Source of the DNA: Streptomyces sp. NRRL F-2580
GTDB taxonomy: Bacteria; Actinomycetota; Actinomycetes; Streptomycetales; Streptomycetaceae
Direction: 5' to 3'
Assembly: GCF_000720115.1 (NCBI RefSeq)
Contig: NZ_JOIR01000005.1
Coordinates: forward strand, 186,001-250,000
Length of the DNA: 64,000 nucleotides
The notes beneath the pieces are model-generated. The model saw nothing but the letters and a program-made list of their open reading frames with translations. It searched no databases and was not told the origin of the DNA. Both the position numbers and the translations under genes were made by a program. Positions 36,031-45,832 of the stretch are shown here, piece by piece. The number at the start of each line of letters is the position of its first letter. Within the stretch, counting starts at the first letter, position 1.

Positions 36031-36978
36031 ATGACTGCTACGCCCCAGGACGTCTGGCTCCCCTTCCCCGCCGAGGAGGTCGCCGGCCTTCCCGACTCCT
36101 TCCGGTACCGCCGGTGGGACGGCGAGGACGCCTACCCGGCCGATCCGGCCGCCTGCGTCTTCTACGTGGCCCCCTACATGAAGCCCGCCGAGGTCACCGT
36201 GCGGCCGCTCGCCGCGATGACCGCCGTCCGCGTCGTCCAGACCCTGACCGCCGGCATCGACGACGTGCTGGGCCGCCTCGGCGACCTGCGCCCCGGTGTC
36301 CGGCTGTGCAACGCCGCCGGGGTCCACACGGCCAGCACCGCCGAGCTCGCCCTGACGCTGACCCTCGCCTCCCTGCGCGGCATCCCCGGCATGGTCCGCG
36401 GACAGGACCGCGAGGAGTGGCGCTCCGGCTTCTACGACGCACTCGCGGACAAGTCCGTTCTGATCATCGGCTACGGATCGATCGGCTCGGCCATCGAGGA
36501 CCGGCTCGTGCCGTTCGAATGCGGGCCGATCGCGCGCGTGGCCCGTACGGCGCGGACCACCGGGCGCGGGCCCGTGCACGCCCTCGCCGACCTGCCCGGC
36601 CTCCTGCCGCAGGCCGACGTGGTGATCCTCGTGACGCCGCTGACGGACGCCACCCGGGGCCTGGCCGGCGCCGACTTCCTGAGCCGCATGAAGGACGGCG
36701 CCCTGCTCGTGAACGTGTCCCGCGGCCCCGTCGTCGACACCAAGTCCCTGCTCGCGGAGGTCGAATCGGGCCGGCTGCGCGCGGCGCTCGACGTCACCGA
36801 CCCGGAACCGCTGCCCGCCGGCCACCCGCTCTGGCATGCTCCGAATGTCCTGATCACGCCTCATGTCGGCGGCAGCAGCACGGCGTTCGAGCCACGCGCC
36901 AAGCGCCTGCTGGCCCGCCAGCTCGGCCGGTTCGCCGCCGGAGAGCCCGTGGAGCACACGGTGCTGATCACCGAGTGA
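36031..36978 (+). CDS. D-isomer 2-hydroxyacid dehydrogenase
   Basis: A 315-residue NAD-dependent dehydrogenase. The Rossmann fold has VLIIGYGSIGSAIEDRLVPF, and the catalytic Arg (NVSRGPVVD), Glu (TDPEPLP) and His (ITPHVGG) are all visible. The protein lacks the ACT domain of SerA and its substrate pocket is not predictable; glyoxylate/hydroxypyruvate-type substrates are typical. ATG 36031 is favoured by the leaderless promoter over a GTG two codons earlier. Confidence 0.89.
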   Translation: MTATPQDVWLPFPAEEVAGLPDSFRYRRWDGEDAYPADPAACVFYVAPYMKPAEVTVRPLAAMTAVRVVQTLTAGIDDVLGRLGDLRPGVRLCNAAGVHTASTAELALTLTLASLRGIPGMVRGQDREEWRSGFYDALADKSVLIIGYGSIGSAIEDRLVPFECGPIARVARTARTTGRGPVHALADLPGLLPQADVVILVTPLTDATRGLAGADFLSRMKDGALLVNVSRGPVVDTKSLLAEVESGRLRAALDVTDPEPLPAGHPLWHAPNVLITPHVGGSSTAFEPRAKRLLARQLGRFAAGEPVEHTVLITE

Positions 36979-37060
36979 GCCGTGATGCGCACGCTCCGCA
37001 TTCACCCGGATGCGCACCGTGGGCAGAGCTCCTCAACCGGTAACTGAGAGTAGAGGGACT

Positions 37061-37075
37061 ATGTCCCTGAGTGAC
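37061..37075 (+). promoter_or_regulatory. BldD-like box upstream of cdgE
   Basis: ATGTCCCTGAGTGAC agrees with the published BldD pattern nTnACnC(A/T)GnGTnAn at all but one fixed position (T instead of A in the left half). It is 185 bases before the cdgE start. BldD binds c-di-GMP and regulates several cdg genes, so a link is reasonable, but this is pattern matching only. Confidence 0.4.
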
Positions 37076-37260
37076 GAAAGTGGTGTATCGTCCGGAACAA
37101 GGGGCTGCGCCACGAACGTCTGGCGCTGGGGAGTGATCGGACACTTTGGGGGGCGACGGGCGATGCACGGCCAATGGACGAAGGATCCGATGCGGCACAG
37201 CCGCCGGAGGCGACGCTGCCGAGACTGGGCTGCACCGGAACCAGCCAGCGAGGGGGACCG

Positions 37261-40158
37261 GTGAGTGCCCCGGGGGCGGCGCTCCTGAACCGGCCGTCCG
37301 TCTCGGGCGGAGGCAGGGGTCTGGCGATGCAGCTGCTCCTCGCGGTGGTCAGCGGCGGGTACGCCGTAGGCGCCGCCCTCAACTGGGGCTCGGAGGAAGT
37401 CGCCGAGATCATGGGTGACTTCGGACTGAGCGCGGCCGGCTTACTCGCCGCCGTCTCCTGCTACACCTACGCGCGCGCCATCGACAGCCGTGAACGCCCC
37501 GCCTGGCTGCTCTTCGCCTTCTCCTCCCTCATGGGCGCCGGCGGCAACGCGGTCTGGGGCTGGTACGAGGTGATCCTCGGGGAGCCGGTTCCGAAGCCCT
37601 CGGTGGCCGACTTCGCCTTCCTCTGCTTCGCCCCGCCTGCCATCGTGGGCCTGCTCGTCCTCGCCAAACGTCCGGTCACCCGCGCCGGCTGGGTCTGCCT
37701 CGGGCTCGACTCCTGGCTCATCGGCGGCTCCCTGCTCACCCTGTCCTGGAGCCTGGCCCTGGCCCACGCGGCGCGGACCGCCCAGTCCGGTGCCCCCGGC
37801 AGCGTCCCGCGCGCCGCGCTCTCCCTCGCCTACCCGCTCCTGGACATCGCGCTCGTCTCGATGGTCCTGGTCCTGCACTTCCGCCGGAGCGAGACCAACC
37901 GCTCCGCCGTCAACACCGCCATCGCGGCGCTGGCCCTGACCGTGCTCAGCGACGCGCTGTTCACCTCGCCCCTGCTGAGCGCCGAGTACCAGTCCGGACA
38001 GCTGCTCGACGCCGGCTGGTTCGCCGGCTCGCTGCTGCTCGCGTACGCACCCTGGGGCGCCCGGCGCATCCACCCGGGCCCGGAGCCGGCCGGGCACCCG
38101 CGCGGGGACCGGCCGCACAGCCGCCCGATCACCGGTTCGCTGCCCGCCCTCACCCCGTACCTCGCGGCCGGCGTGTGCACCCTCGGCATCCTCTACAACG
38201 TCGTGGACGGCCGGAAGGTCGACCGGATGGTCGTCTTCACCGGCTGCGCGGTCGTGCTCGCCCTCGTCATCCGGCAGGGCATCATGCTCCTCGACAACAT
38301 CGCGCTCACCCAGGAACTGGCCCAGAAGGAGAACCACTTCCGCTCCCTGGTCCAGGGCTCCAGCGACGTCATCATGATCGCCGCACCCACCGGGACCCTG
38401 CGCTACGTCAGCCCCGCCGCCGCCGGGGTCTACGGCCGCGAGGCCGAGGAGCTGGTCGGCACCGAGCTCGCCACGCTCATCCACCCGGACGACCTCGGCC
38501 GGGTGGTCCACGAGGTACGCCGCTTCCTCGCCGCACCGCCGACCGAGGAGCCCACCACCCGCATCGAGTGCCGCTTCAAGTCGGGCGGCGGCGAATGGCT
38601 CAACGTGGAGTCCACCGTCAACCGCCACCAGGGCGGGCTCATCCTCAACAGCCGGGACGTCACCGAGCGGGTCCGCCTCCAGGCCCAGCTCCAGCACAGC
38701 GCCGAGCACGATCCGCTGACCGACCTGCCCAACCGCGCCCTCTTCACCCGGCGGGTGCGCCAGGCCCTGACCGGCCGGCGCGCGGGCGACCACAGCACCG
38801 CCGTGCTCTTCATCGACCTCGACGGCTTCAAAGCGGTCAACGACACCATCGGCCACCAGGCCGGCGACGAGCTGCTCATCGAGGCCGCGCGCAGGCTCCA
38901 GGACTCCGTCCGCGCCGGGGACACCGCGGCCCGCCTCGGCGGCGACGAGTTCGCCGCGCTGATCGTGGGCGACGGCAACCGCGACCGCAGCGCACGCGAG
39001 TACCAGGTGCGCGAGATCGCCGACCGGCTGCGCACCACCCTCTCCCAGTCGTACCGGATCGGCGGCAGCGAGGTGCGGGTGGCCGCCAGCATCGGCGTGG
39101 CCTTCGCCGACCCAGGCATCACCCCTTCGGACCTGATGCGCAACGCGGATCTCGCGATGTACCGGGCCAAGGCGGGCGGCAAGGACCGCGTCGAGATGTA
39201 CGCGCCCCAGATGCAGGCCGAGGTCGTACGGAAGGCCGAGCTCGCCGGCCGGCTGCGGACCGCACTGCACGAGGGGGAGTTCGCGCTGCTGCACCAGCCC
39301 GTGGTCTCGCTGGCCACCGGCGAGGTGGCGGCCGTCGCCGCGCAGGCCCGCTGGCGCTCCGCCCAGGGGATCCTCTTCACCCCGGCCGAGTTCCTCCGCG
39401 TCGCCGAGTACAGCGAGGGCGGTGCGGGCGGACCCGGCGGCTCCGGCACGGCGGGCCCGGACGCCTCGCGCACCGCCGAGCTGGGCCGCTGGCTGCTGGA
39501 GGAGGCCGTGGAGCAGGCCGCCGACCGGCACCGGGCCGGGCACGCCGTACCGGTGGCCGTGCGGATGACCGCCCAGCGGCTCCTGGACCGCGCCATGCCG
39601 CTCCGCTCCGTGGAGGCCCTGCTGACCCGGCACGGCCTGCCCTCCGGAGCCCTGGTGCTGGAGCTCGCCGTATCCGACCCGAGGGTGCCCTTCGACGACC
39701 TGGAGCGCCGTCTGACGGCCCTGCACCGACTCGGGGTGGGTATCTCCCTGGACGGCTTCGGCAGCGGCTACGCGGCCATCAGCGCCCTGCGCCGCCTTCC
39801 CGTGGACATGCTCAAGCTGGACCGGGGCCTGGTGGAGGGCGTGGTCGAGTCGGCCCGCCTGCACAAGATCACTGCCGGACTCTTGCGCATCGCAAACGAC
39901 CTGGGCATGCGGTCGGTGGCCGACGGGGTCGACCTCCCCGAGCAGGTCATGGCCCTGCGCGCGATGGGGTGCACGCACGGTCAGGGAATGGCCTTTTCCG
40001 GCCCGCTCGACGAGTACAGGCTGCGCCGCGCGCTGGTGCGCGGTACGTTCCCAGTACCGGGCGGGGCGGCCCAACCAGCGCTGGCCGGCGGCTCCCCCGG
40101 GGGATCGATGGCCATGCGTAGAGGCTCACATAATGAGACGCCCGTCCCACCTACTTGA
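37261..40158 (+). CDS. cdgE: Membrane PAS-GGDEF-EAL diguanylate cyclase-like protein CdgE, TTA-containing
   Basis: A 965-residue protein from GTG 37261, placed five bases after AGGGGGACCG; a longer ATG start at 37174 has no ribosome site. Residues about 1-340 hold many membrane spans. A PAS domain follows (near 358, NHFRSLVQGSSDVIMIA), then a GGDEF domain with intact RLGGDEF near 559 and an RAGD inhibitory I-site five residues before. The EAL domain has lost its catalytic residues: AAQARW instead of EALxRW, DGFGSGY instead of DDFGTGY, ADGVD instead of AEGVE. It should therefore make, not break, c-di-GMP. Leu61 is encoded by TTA (37441-37443). From memory, the position before ilvB matches S. 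coelicolor SCO5511 (CdgE). Confidence 0.9.
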   Translation: MSAPGAALLNRPSVSGGGRGLAMQLLLAVVSGGYAVGAALNWGSEEVAEIMGDFGLSAAGLLAAVSCYTYARAIDSRERPAWLLFAFSSLMGAGGNAVWGWYEVILGEPVPKPSVADFAFLCFAPPAIVGLLVLAKRPVTRAGWVCLGLDSWLIGGSLLTLSWSLALAHAARTAQSGAPGSVPRAALSLAYPLLDIALVSMVLVLHFRRSETNRSAVNTAIAALALTVLSDALFTSPLLSAEYQSGQLLDAGWFAGSLLLAYAPWGARRIHPGPEPAGHPRGDRPHSRPITGSLPALTPYLAAGVCTLGILYNVVDGRKVDRMVVFTGCAVVLALVIRQGIMLLDNIALTQELAQKENHFRSLVQGSSDVIMIAAPTGTLRYVSPAAAGVYGREAEELVGTELATLIHPDDLGRVVHEVRRFLAAPPTEEPTTRIECRFKSGGGEWLNVESTVNRHQGGLILNSRDVTERVRLQAQLQHSAEHDPLTDLPNRALFTRRVRQALTGRRAGDHSTAVLFIDLDGFKAVNDTIGHQAGDELLIEAARRLQDSVRAGDTAARLGGDEFAALIVGDGNRDRSAREYQVREIADRLRTTLSQSYRIGGSEVRVAASIGVAFADPGITPSDLMRNADLAMYRAKAGGKDRVEMYAPQMQAEVVRKAELAGRLRTALHEGEFALLHQPVVSLATGEVAAVAAQARWRSAQGILFTPAEFLRVAEYSEGGAGGPGGSGTAGPDASRTAELGRWLLEEAVEQAADRHRAGHAVPVAVRMTAQRLLDRAMPLRSVEALLTRHGLPSGALVLELAVSDPRVPFDDLERRLTALHRLGVGISLDGFGSGYAAISALRRLPVDMLKLDRGLVEGVVESARLHKITAGLLRIANDLGMRSVADGVDLPEQVMALRAMGCTHGQGMAFSGPLDEYRLRRALVRGTFPVPGGAAQPALAGGSPGGSMAMRRGSHNETPVPPT

Positions 40159-40191
40159 CATCACCCTCCCGCCAGAGGGAGGGTCAGTGCC

Positions 40192-40233
40192 ATGCGCACC
40201 CGAATTCTCGTACTTGGAAAGCGCGTCGGCTGA
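40192..40233 (+). CDS. ilvB leader peptide (13 aa)
   Basis: ATG 40192 opens MRTRILVLGKRVG and a TGA at 40231-40233. It contains the consecutive branched-chain residues Ile-Leu-Val-Leu, exactly what a translational attenuator for the ilv genes requires. It sits 34 bases past the cdgE stop and 43 bases before a U-rich terminator. Upstream, GAGGGAGGGTCAGTGCC could be its ribosome site. A leader of this kind has been described before ilvB in S. coelicolor, by memory. Confidence 0.8.
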   Translation: MRTRILVLGKRVG

Positions 40234-40275
40234 AGCTGGGACCTGCATGTCCTCGCTCAAGACACCCGACGCGCT

Positions 40276-40311
40276 CCCCTCGCTTGCCTCCTGGCACGAG
40301 GGGTTTTTTGT
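40276..40311 (+). terminator. ilvB attenuator terminator
   Basis: CCCCTCG (40276-40282) and CGAGGGG (40297-40303) form a hairpin followed at once by TTTTTTG (40304-40310). The six-T run is exceptional in this GC-rich genome and marks an intrinsic terminator, read or skipped according to Ile/Leu/Val charging on the leader peptide. Confidence 0.85.
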
Positions 40312-40368
40312 TGCACTGGCACAGAGTCGAATCCGCGTAAAACCCTCAGCTTCGAGAAGAGAATGCCG

Positions 40369-42249
40369 ATGACCGAGCAGGCCACCGGGGCCCACCATCC
40401 GCAGCCGCGGCCCCGTTCCGGCGGACAGCAGTCCGCCGCAGTTGAGCACGTCACGGGTGCGCAGTCCCTCATCCGCTCTCTCGAAGAGGTGGGGTGCGAC
40501 ACCGTCTTCGGGATTCCGGGCGGCGCCATCCTCCCGGCGTACGACCCGATGATGGACTCCAAAAAGGTCCGTCACATCCTGGTCCGCCACGAGCAGGGGG
40601 CCGGCCACGCCGCCACCGGCTACGCGCAGGCCACCGGCAAGGTCGGCGTCTGTATGGCCACCTCCGGCCCCGGCGCCACCAACCTGGTCACCCCGATCGC
40701 CGACGCGCACATGGACTCGGTCCCGCTCGTCGCCATCACCGGCCAGGTCTCCTCCAAGGCGATCGGCACGGACGCCTTCCAGGAGGCGGACATCGTCGGC
40801 ATCACGATGCCGATCACCAAGCACAACTTCCTGGTCACCAAGGCCGAGGACATCCCGCGGACGATCGCCGAGGCCTTCCACATCGCCTCCACCGGCCGCC
40901 CCGGCCCGGTCCTGGTCGACATCGCCAAGGACGCCCTGCAGGCGAAGACCACCTTCTCGTGGCCGCCCGCCCAGGACCTCCCCGGTTACCGGCCGGTCAC
41001 CAAGCCGCACGCCAAGCAGATCCGCGAGGCCGCCAAGCTCATCTGCCAGGCCAAGCGCCCGGTGCTGTACGTCGGCGGCGGCGTCATGAAGTCCGGCGCG
41101 ACCGCCGAGCTGAAGGTCCTCGCCGAGCTGACCGGCGTCCCGGTCTGCACCACCCTGATGGCGCTGGGCTCCTTCCCCGACAGCCACCCGCTGCACGTCG
41201 GCATGCCGGGCATGCACGGCAGCGTCACCGGCGTCACCGCGCTGCAGAAGTCGGACCTGCTGATCGCCCTCGGCACCCGCTTCGACGACCGCGTCACCGG
41301 CAAGCTGGACAGCTTCGCCCCCTTCGCCAAGATCATCCACGCGGACATCGACCCGGCCGAGATCGGCAAGAACCGCGCGGTCGACGTCCCGATCGTCGGT
41401 GACGCCCGCGAGGTCATCGCCGACCTGATCCAGGCCGTCCAGGCCGAGCACACCGAGGGCAACGCCGGGGACTACACCGCCTGGTGGAACGACCTGAACC
41501 GCTGGCGCGACACGTACCCCCTGGGCTACGACCTGCCCACCGACGGCAGCCTCTCGCCCCAGCAGGTCATCGAGCGGATCGGCGCGCTCGCGCCGAAGAG
41601 CACGATCTTCGCGGCCGGCGTCGGCCAGCACCAGATGTGGGCCTCGCACTTCGTCAAGTACGAGGAGCCCCGCACCTGGCTGAACTCCGGCGGCGCCGGA
41701 ACCATGGGCTACGCGGTCCCGGCCGCGATGGGCGCCAAGGTCGGCATGCCCGAGCGCACGGTCTGGGCGATCGACGGTGACGGCTGCTTCCAGATGACCA
41801 ATCAGGAACTGGTCACCTGCGCCCTGAACAACATCCCGATCAAGGTCGCGATCATCAACAACGGTGCGCTGGGCATGGTCCGCCAGTGGCAGACCCTGTT
41901 CTACAACCAGCGGTACTCCAACACCGTCCTGCACGCCGACGAGACCGGCCACGACACCGTCGGCTCCCAGCTCGGCGAGTCCATCGCGCCCCGCAAGGGC
42001 ACGCGCGTCCCTGACTTCGTCAAGCTCTCGGAGGCCATGGGCTGCGTGGCGCTGCGCTGCGAGGACCCGGCCGACCTGGACAAGGTCATCGCCGAGGCCA
42101 ACGCGATCAACGACCGTACCGTCGTGATCGACTTCATCGTCCACGAGGACGCCATGGTGTGGCCGATGGTCGCCGCCGGCACCTCCAACGACGAGGTCAT
42201 GGCAGCCCGGGGCGTCCGTCCCGACTTCGGCGACAACGAAGACGACTGA
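40369..42249 (+). CDS. ilvB: Acetolactate synthase large subunit IlvB
   Basis: A 626-residue ThDP enzyme (ATG 40369; a start two codons earlier at 40363 is possible). It condenses two pyruvates to acetolactate, or pyruvate with 2-ketobutyrate, in Ile/Leu/Val synthesis. Visible are the catalytic Glu in [16 protein letters not shown], the central FAD-binding part, and the ThDP/Mg motif GDGCF...IINNGALG. A low-complexity tail of 25 residues ([17 protein letters not shown]) precedes the core. Expression is set by the leader-peptide attenuator upstream. ilvH follows at 31 bases. Confidence 0.97.
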   Translation: MTEQATGAHHPQPRPRSGGQQSAAVEHVTGAQSLIRSLEEVGCDTVFGIPGGAILPAYDPMMDSKKVRHILVRHEQGAGHAATGYAQATGKVGVCMATSGPGATNLVTPIADAHMDSVPLVAITGQVSSKAIGTDAFQEADIVGITMPITKHNFLVTKAEDIPRTIAEAFHIASTGRPGPVLVDIAKDALQAKTTFSWPPAQDLPGYRPVTKPHAKQIREAAKLICQAKRPVLYVGGGVMKSGATAELKVLAELTGVPVCTTLMALGSFPDSHPLHVGMPGMHGSVTGVTALQKSDLLIALGTRFDDRVTGKLDSFAPFAKIIHADIDPAEIGKNRAVDVPIVGDAREVIADLIQAVQAEHTEGNAGDYTAWWNDLNRWRDTYPLGYDLPTDGSLSPQQVIERIGALAPKSTIFAAGVGQHQMWASHFVKYEEPRTWLNSGGAGTMGYAVPAAMGAKVGMPERTVWAIDGDGCFQMTNQELVTCALNNIPIKVAIINNGALGMVRQWQTLFYNQRYSNTVLHADETGHDTVGSQLGESIAPRKGTRVPDFVKLSEAMGCVALRCEDPADLDKVIAEANAINDRTVVIDFIVHEDAMVWPMVAAGTSNDEVMAARGVRPDFGDNEDD

Positions 42250-42280
42250 GCCGAGAGAGCCGAGAGAGAGAACGCCCCAC

Positions 42281-43935
<1,655 letters not shown>

Positions 43936-43943
43936 TCGTGGAC

Positions 43944-43976
43944 GGCGGGGCCGGGACGCCGTGTCCCGGCCCCGCC
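43944..43976 (+). terminator. Terminator after ilvC
   Basis: GGCGGGGCCGGGAC and its exact complement flank a five-base loop eight bases past the ilvC stop; serA therefore needs its own promoter. Confidence 0.85.
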
Positions 43977-44004
43977 GCGCGTCGCTTGTCCAACACGGCC
44001 AACC

Positions 44005-44025
44005 ACGGAAGGGTGATCCTTCCGT
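44005..44025. promoter_or_regulatory. Palindrome in the serA promoter region
   Basis: ACGGAAGG and CCTTCCGT flank GTGAT, about 150 bases before serA. It lacks a U-run and looks like an operator rather than a terminator. The binding protein is not known. Confidence 0.45.
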
Positions 44026-44176
44026 ACAGGCGGAAATCCGGTCCGTCAGCGCCACTACACTGCTCAACACATACGCGTCAGGCCCACAGTGTCGTGCGTC
44101 TTCCACGCGGCTACCCCCTCCACCGCCTGCGGCCGTCGGGACGGCCGTCCGCACTGGACTTGTGAGGATGACCCAC

Positions 44177-45766
44177 GTGAGCTCGAAACCTGTCGTACTC
44201 ATCGCCGAAGAGCTGTCGCCCGCCACGGTGGACGCGCTCGGTCCGGACTTCGAGATCCGGCACGTCAACGGAGCCGACCGCGCGGAGCTGCTGCCCGCGA
44301 TCGTCGACGTCGACGCGATCCTCGTCCGCTCCGCCACCAAGGTCGACGCCGAGGCCATCTCCGTCGCCAAGAAGCTGAAGGTCGTCGCCCGCGCCGGCGT
44401 CGGTCTGGACAACGTCGACGTCTCCGCCGCCACCAAGGCCGGCGTGATGGTCGTCAACGCCCCGACCTCGAACATCGTGACGGCCGCCGAGCTGGCCTGC
44501 GGTCTGCTCGTCGCCACCGCACGCAACATCCCGCAGGCCAACACCGCCCTGAAGAACGGCGAGTGGAAGCGGAACAAGTACACGGGCGTCGAGCTCAGCG
44601 AGAAGACCCTCGGTGTCGTCGGCCTCGGCCGCATCGGGGTCCTGGTCGCGCAGCGCATGTCGGCCTTCGGCATGAAGATCGTCGCGTACGACCCCTACGT
44701 GCAGCCCGCGCGCGCCGCCCAGATGGGCGTCAAGATGCTGACGCTGGACGAGCTCCTCGAAGTCGCCGACTTCATCACCGTGCACCTGCCCAAGACCCCC
44801 GAGACCCTCGGTCTCATCGGGGACGAGGCCCTGCACAAGGTGAAGCCCTCCGTCCGTATCGTCAACGCCGCCCGCGGCGGGATCGTGGATGAGGCCGCGC
44901 TGTACTCGGCCATCAAGGAGGGCCGCGTCGCCGGCGCCGGCCTCGACGTGTACGCGAAGGAGCCCTGCACGGACTCCCCGCTCTTCGAGCTCGACCAGGT
45001 CGTCTGCACCCCGCACCTCGGCGCGTCCACGGACGAGGCCCAGGAGAAGGCCGGTGTCTCGGTCGCCAAGTCGGTGCGCCTGGCCCTCGCCGGCGAGCTC
45101 GTGCCGGACGCCGTCAACGTCCAGGGCGGCGTCATCGCCGAGGACGTCCGTCCGGGCCTGCCGCTCGCCGAGAAGCTCGGCCGCATCTTCACCGCCCTCG
45201 CGGGCGAGGTCGCGGTCCGCCTCGACGTCGAGGTCTGTGGCGAGATCACCCAGCACGACGTCAAGGTGCTGGAACTTTCCGCGCTCAAGGGTGTCTTCGA
45301 GGACGTCGTCGACGAGACGGTCTCCTACGTCAACGCCCCCCTGTTCGCACAGGAGCGCGGGGTCGAGGTACGCCTGACCACCAGCTCGGAGTCCCCGGAC
45401 CACCGCAACGTGGTGACCGTCCGCGGCACCCTGTCGGACGGTCAGGAGGTCTCGGTCTCCGGCACGCTCGCGGGCCCGAAGCACCTTCAGAAGATCGTCG
45501 GCATCGGCGAGTACGACGTGGACCTCGCGCTCGCCGACTACATGGTCGTCCTGCGCTACACCGACCGCCCCGGCGTCGTCGGCACCGTCGGCCGCGTCCT
45601 CGGCGAGGCCGGTCTGAACATCGCGGGCATGCAGGTCGCCCGTGCGGAGGAGCACGGCGAGGCGCTCGCCGTCCTCACCGTCGACGCGGAGGTCCCGGCG
45701 AACGTCCTCGCGGACATCTCCGCCGAGATCGGCGCCGTCTCGGCGCGTACGGTCAGCCTCGACTGA
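44177..45766 (+). CDS. serA: D-3-phosphoglycerate dehydrogenase
   Basis: A 529-residue enzyme of the long type I group. It has NAD-binding LGVVGLGRIGVLVAQRM, the catalytic Arg (NAARGGIVDE), Glu (AKEPC) and His (TPHLGAST), an intervening domain with VQGGVIAEDVRPGLPLAEKL, and a C-terminal ACT domain (VVLRYTDRPGVVGTVGRVL) for serine inhibition. It opens serine synthesis. GTG 44177 has GAGG nine bases upstream; ATG 44168 would have none free. Independent of the ilv operon because of the terminator and its own regulatory palindrome. Confidence 0.97.
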   Translation: MSSKPVVLIAEELSPATVDALGPDFEIRHVNGADRAELLPAIVDVDAILVRSATKVDAEAISVAKKLKVVARAGVGLDNVDVSAATKAGVMVVNAPTSNIVTAAELACGLLVATARNIPQANTALKNGEWKRNKYTGVELSEKTLGVVGLGRIGVLVAQRMSAFGMKIVAYDPYVQPARAAQMGVKMLTLDELLEVADFITVHLPKTPETLGLIGDEALHKVKPSVRIVNAARGGIVDEAALYSAIKEGRVAGAGLDVYAKEPCTDSPLFELDQVVCTPHLGASTDEAQEKAGVSVAKSVRLALAGELVPDAVNVQGGVIAEDVRPGLPLAEKLGRIFTALAGEVAVRLDVEVCGEITQHDVKVLELSALKGVFEDVVDETVSYVNAPLFAQERGVEVRLTTSSESPDHRNVVTVRGTLSDGQEVSVSGTLAGPKHLQKIVGIGEYDVDLALADYMVVLRYTDRPGVVGTVGRVLGEAGLNIAGMQVARAEEHGEALAVLTVDAEVPANVLADISAEIGAVSARTVSLD

Positions 45767-45782
45767 CCTGTGTGACACCACG

Positions 45783-45813
45783 AAGGGCCCGGGGGATTCC
45801 CCCGGGCCCTTTC
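45783..45813. terminator. Bidirectional terminator between serA and the MFS gene
   Basis: A 31-base perfect hairpin, AAGGGCCCGGGGGA and its complement flanking TT-type loop, ending in CTTTC. It lies between convergent genes. Confidence 0.88.
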
Positions 45814-45832
45814 ACGTTCCCCGCCGTCCCGA

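Noticed and set aside
37174..37260. An upstream ATG start for cdgE
   Set aside because: No ribosome site; GTG 37261 has AGGGGG five bases away.
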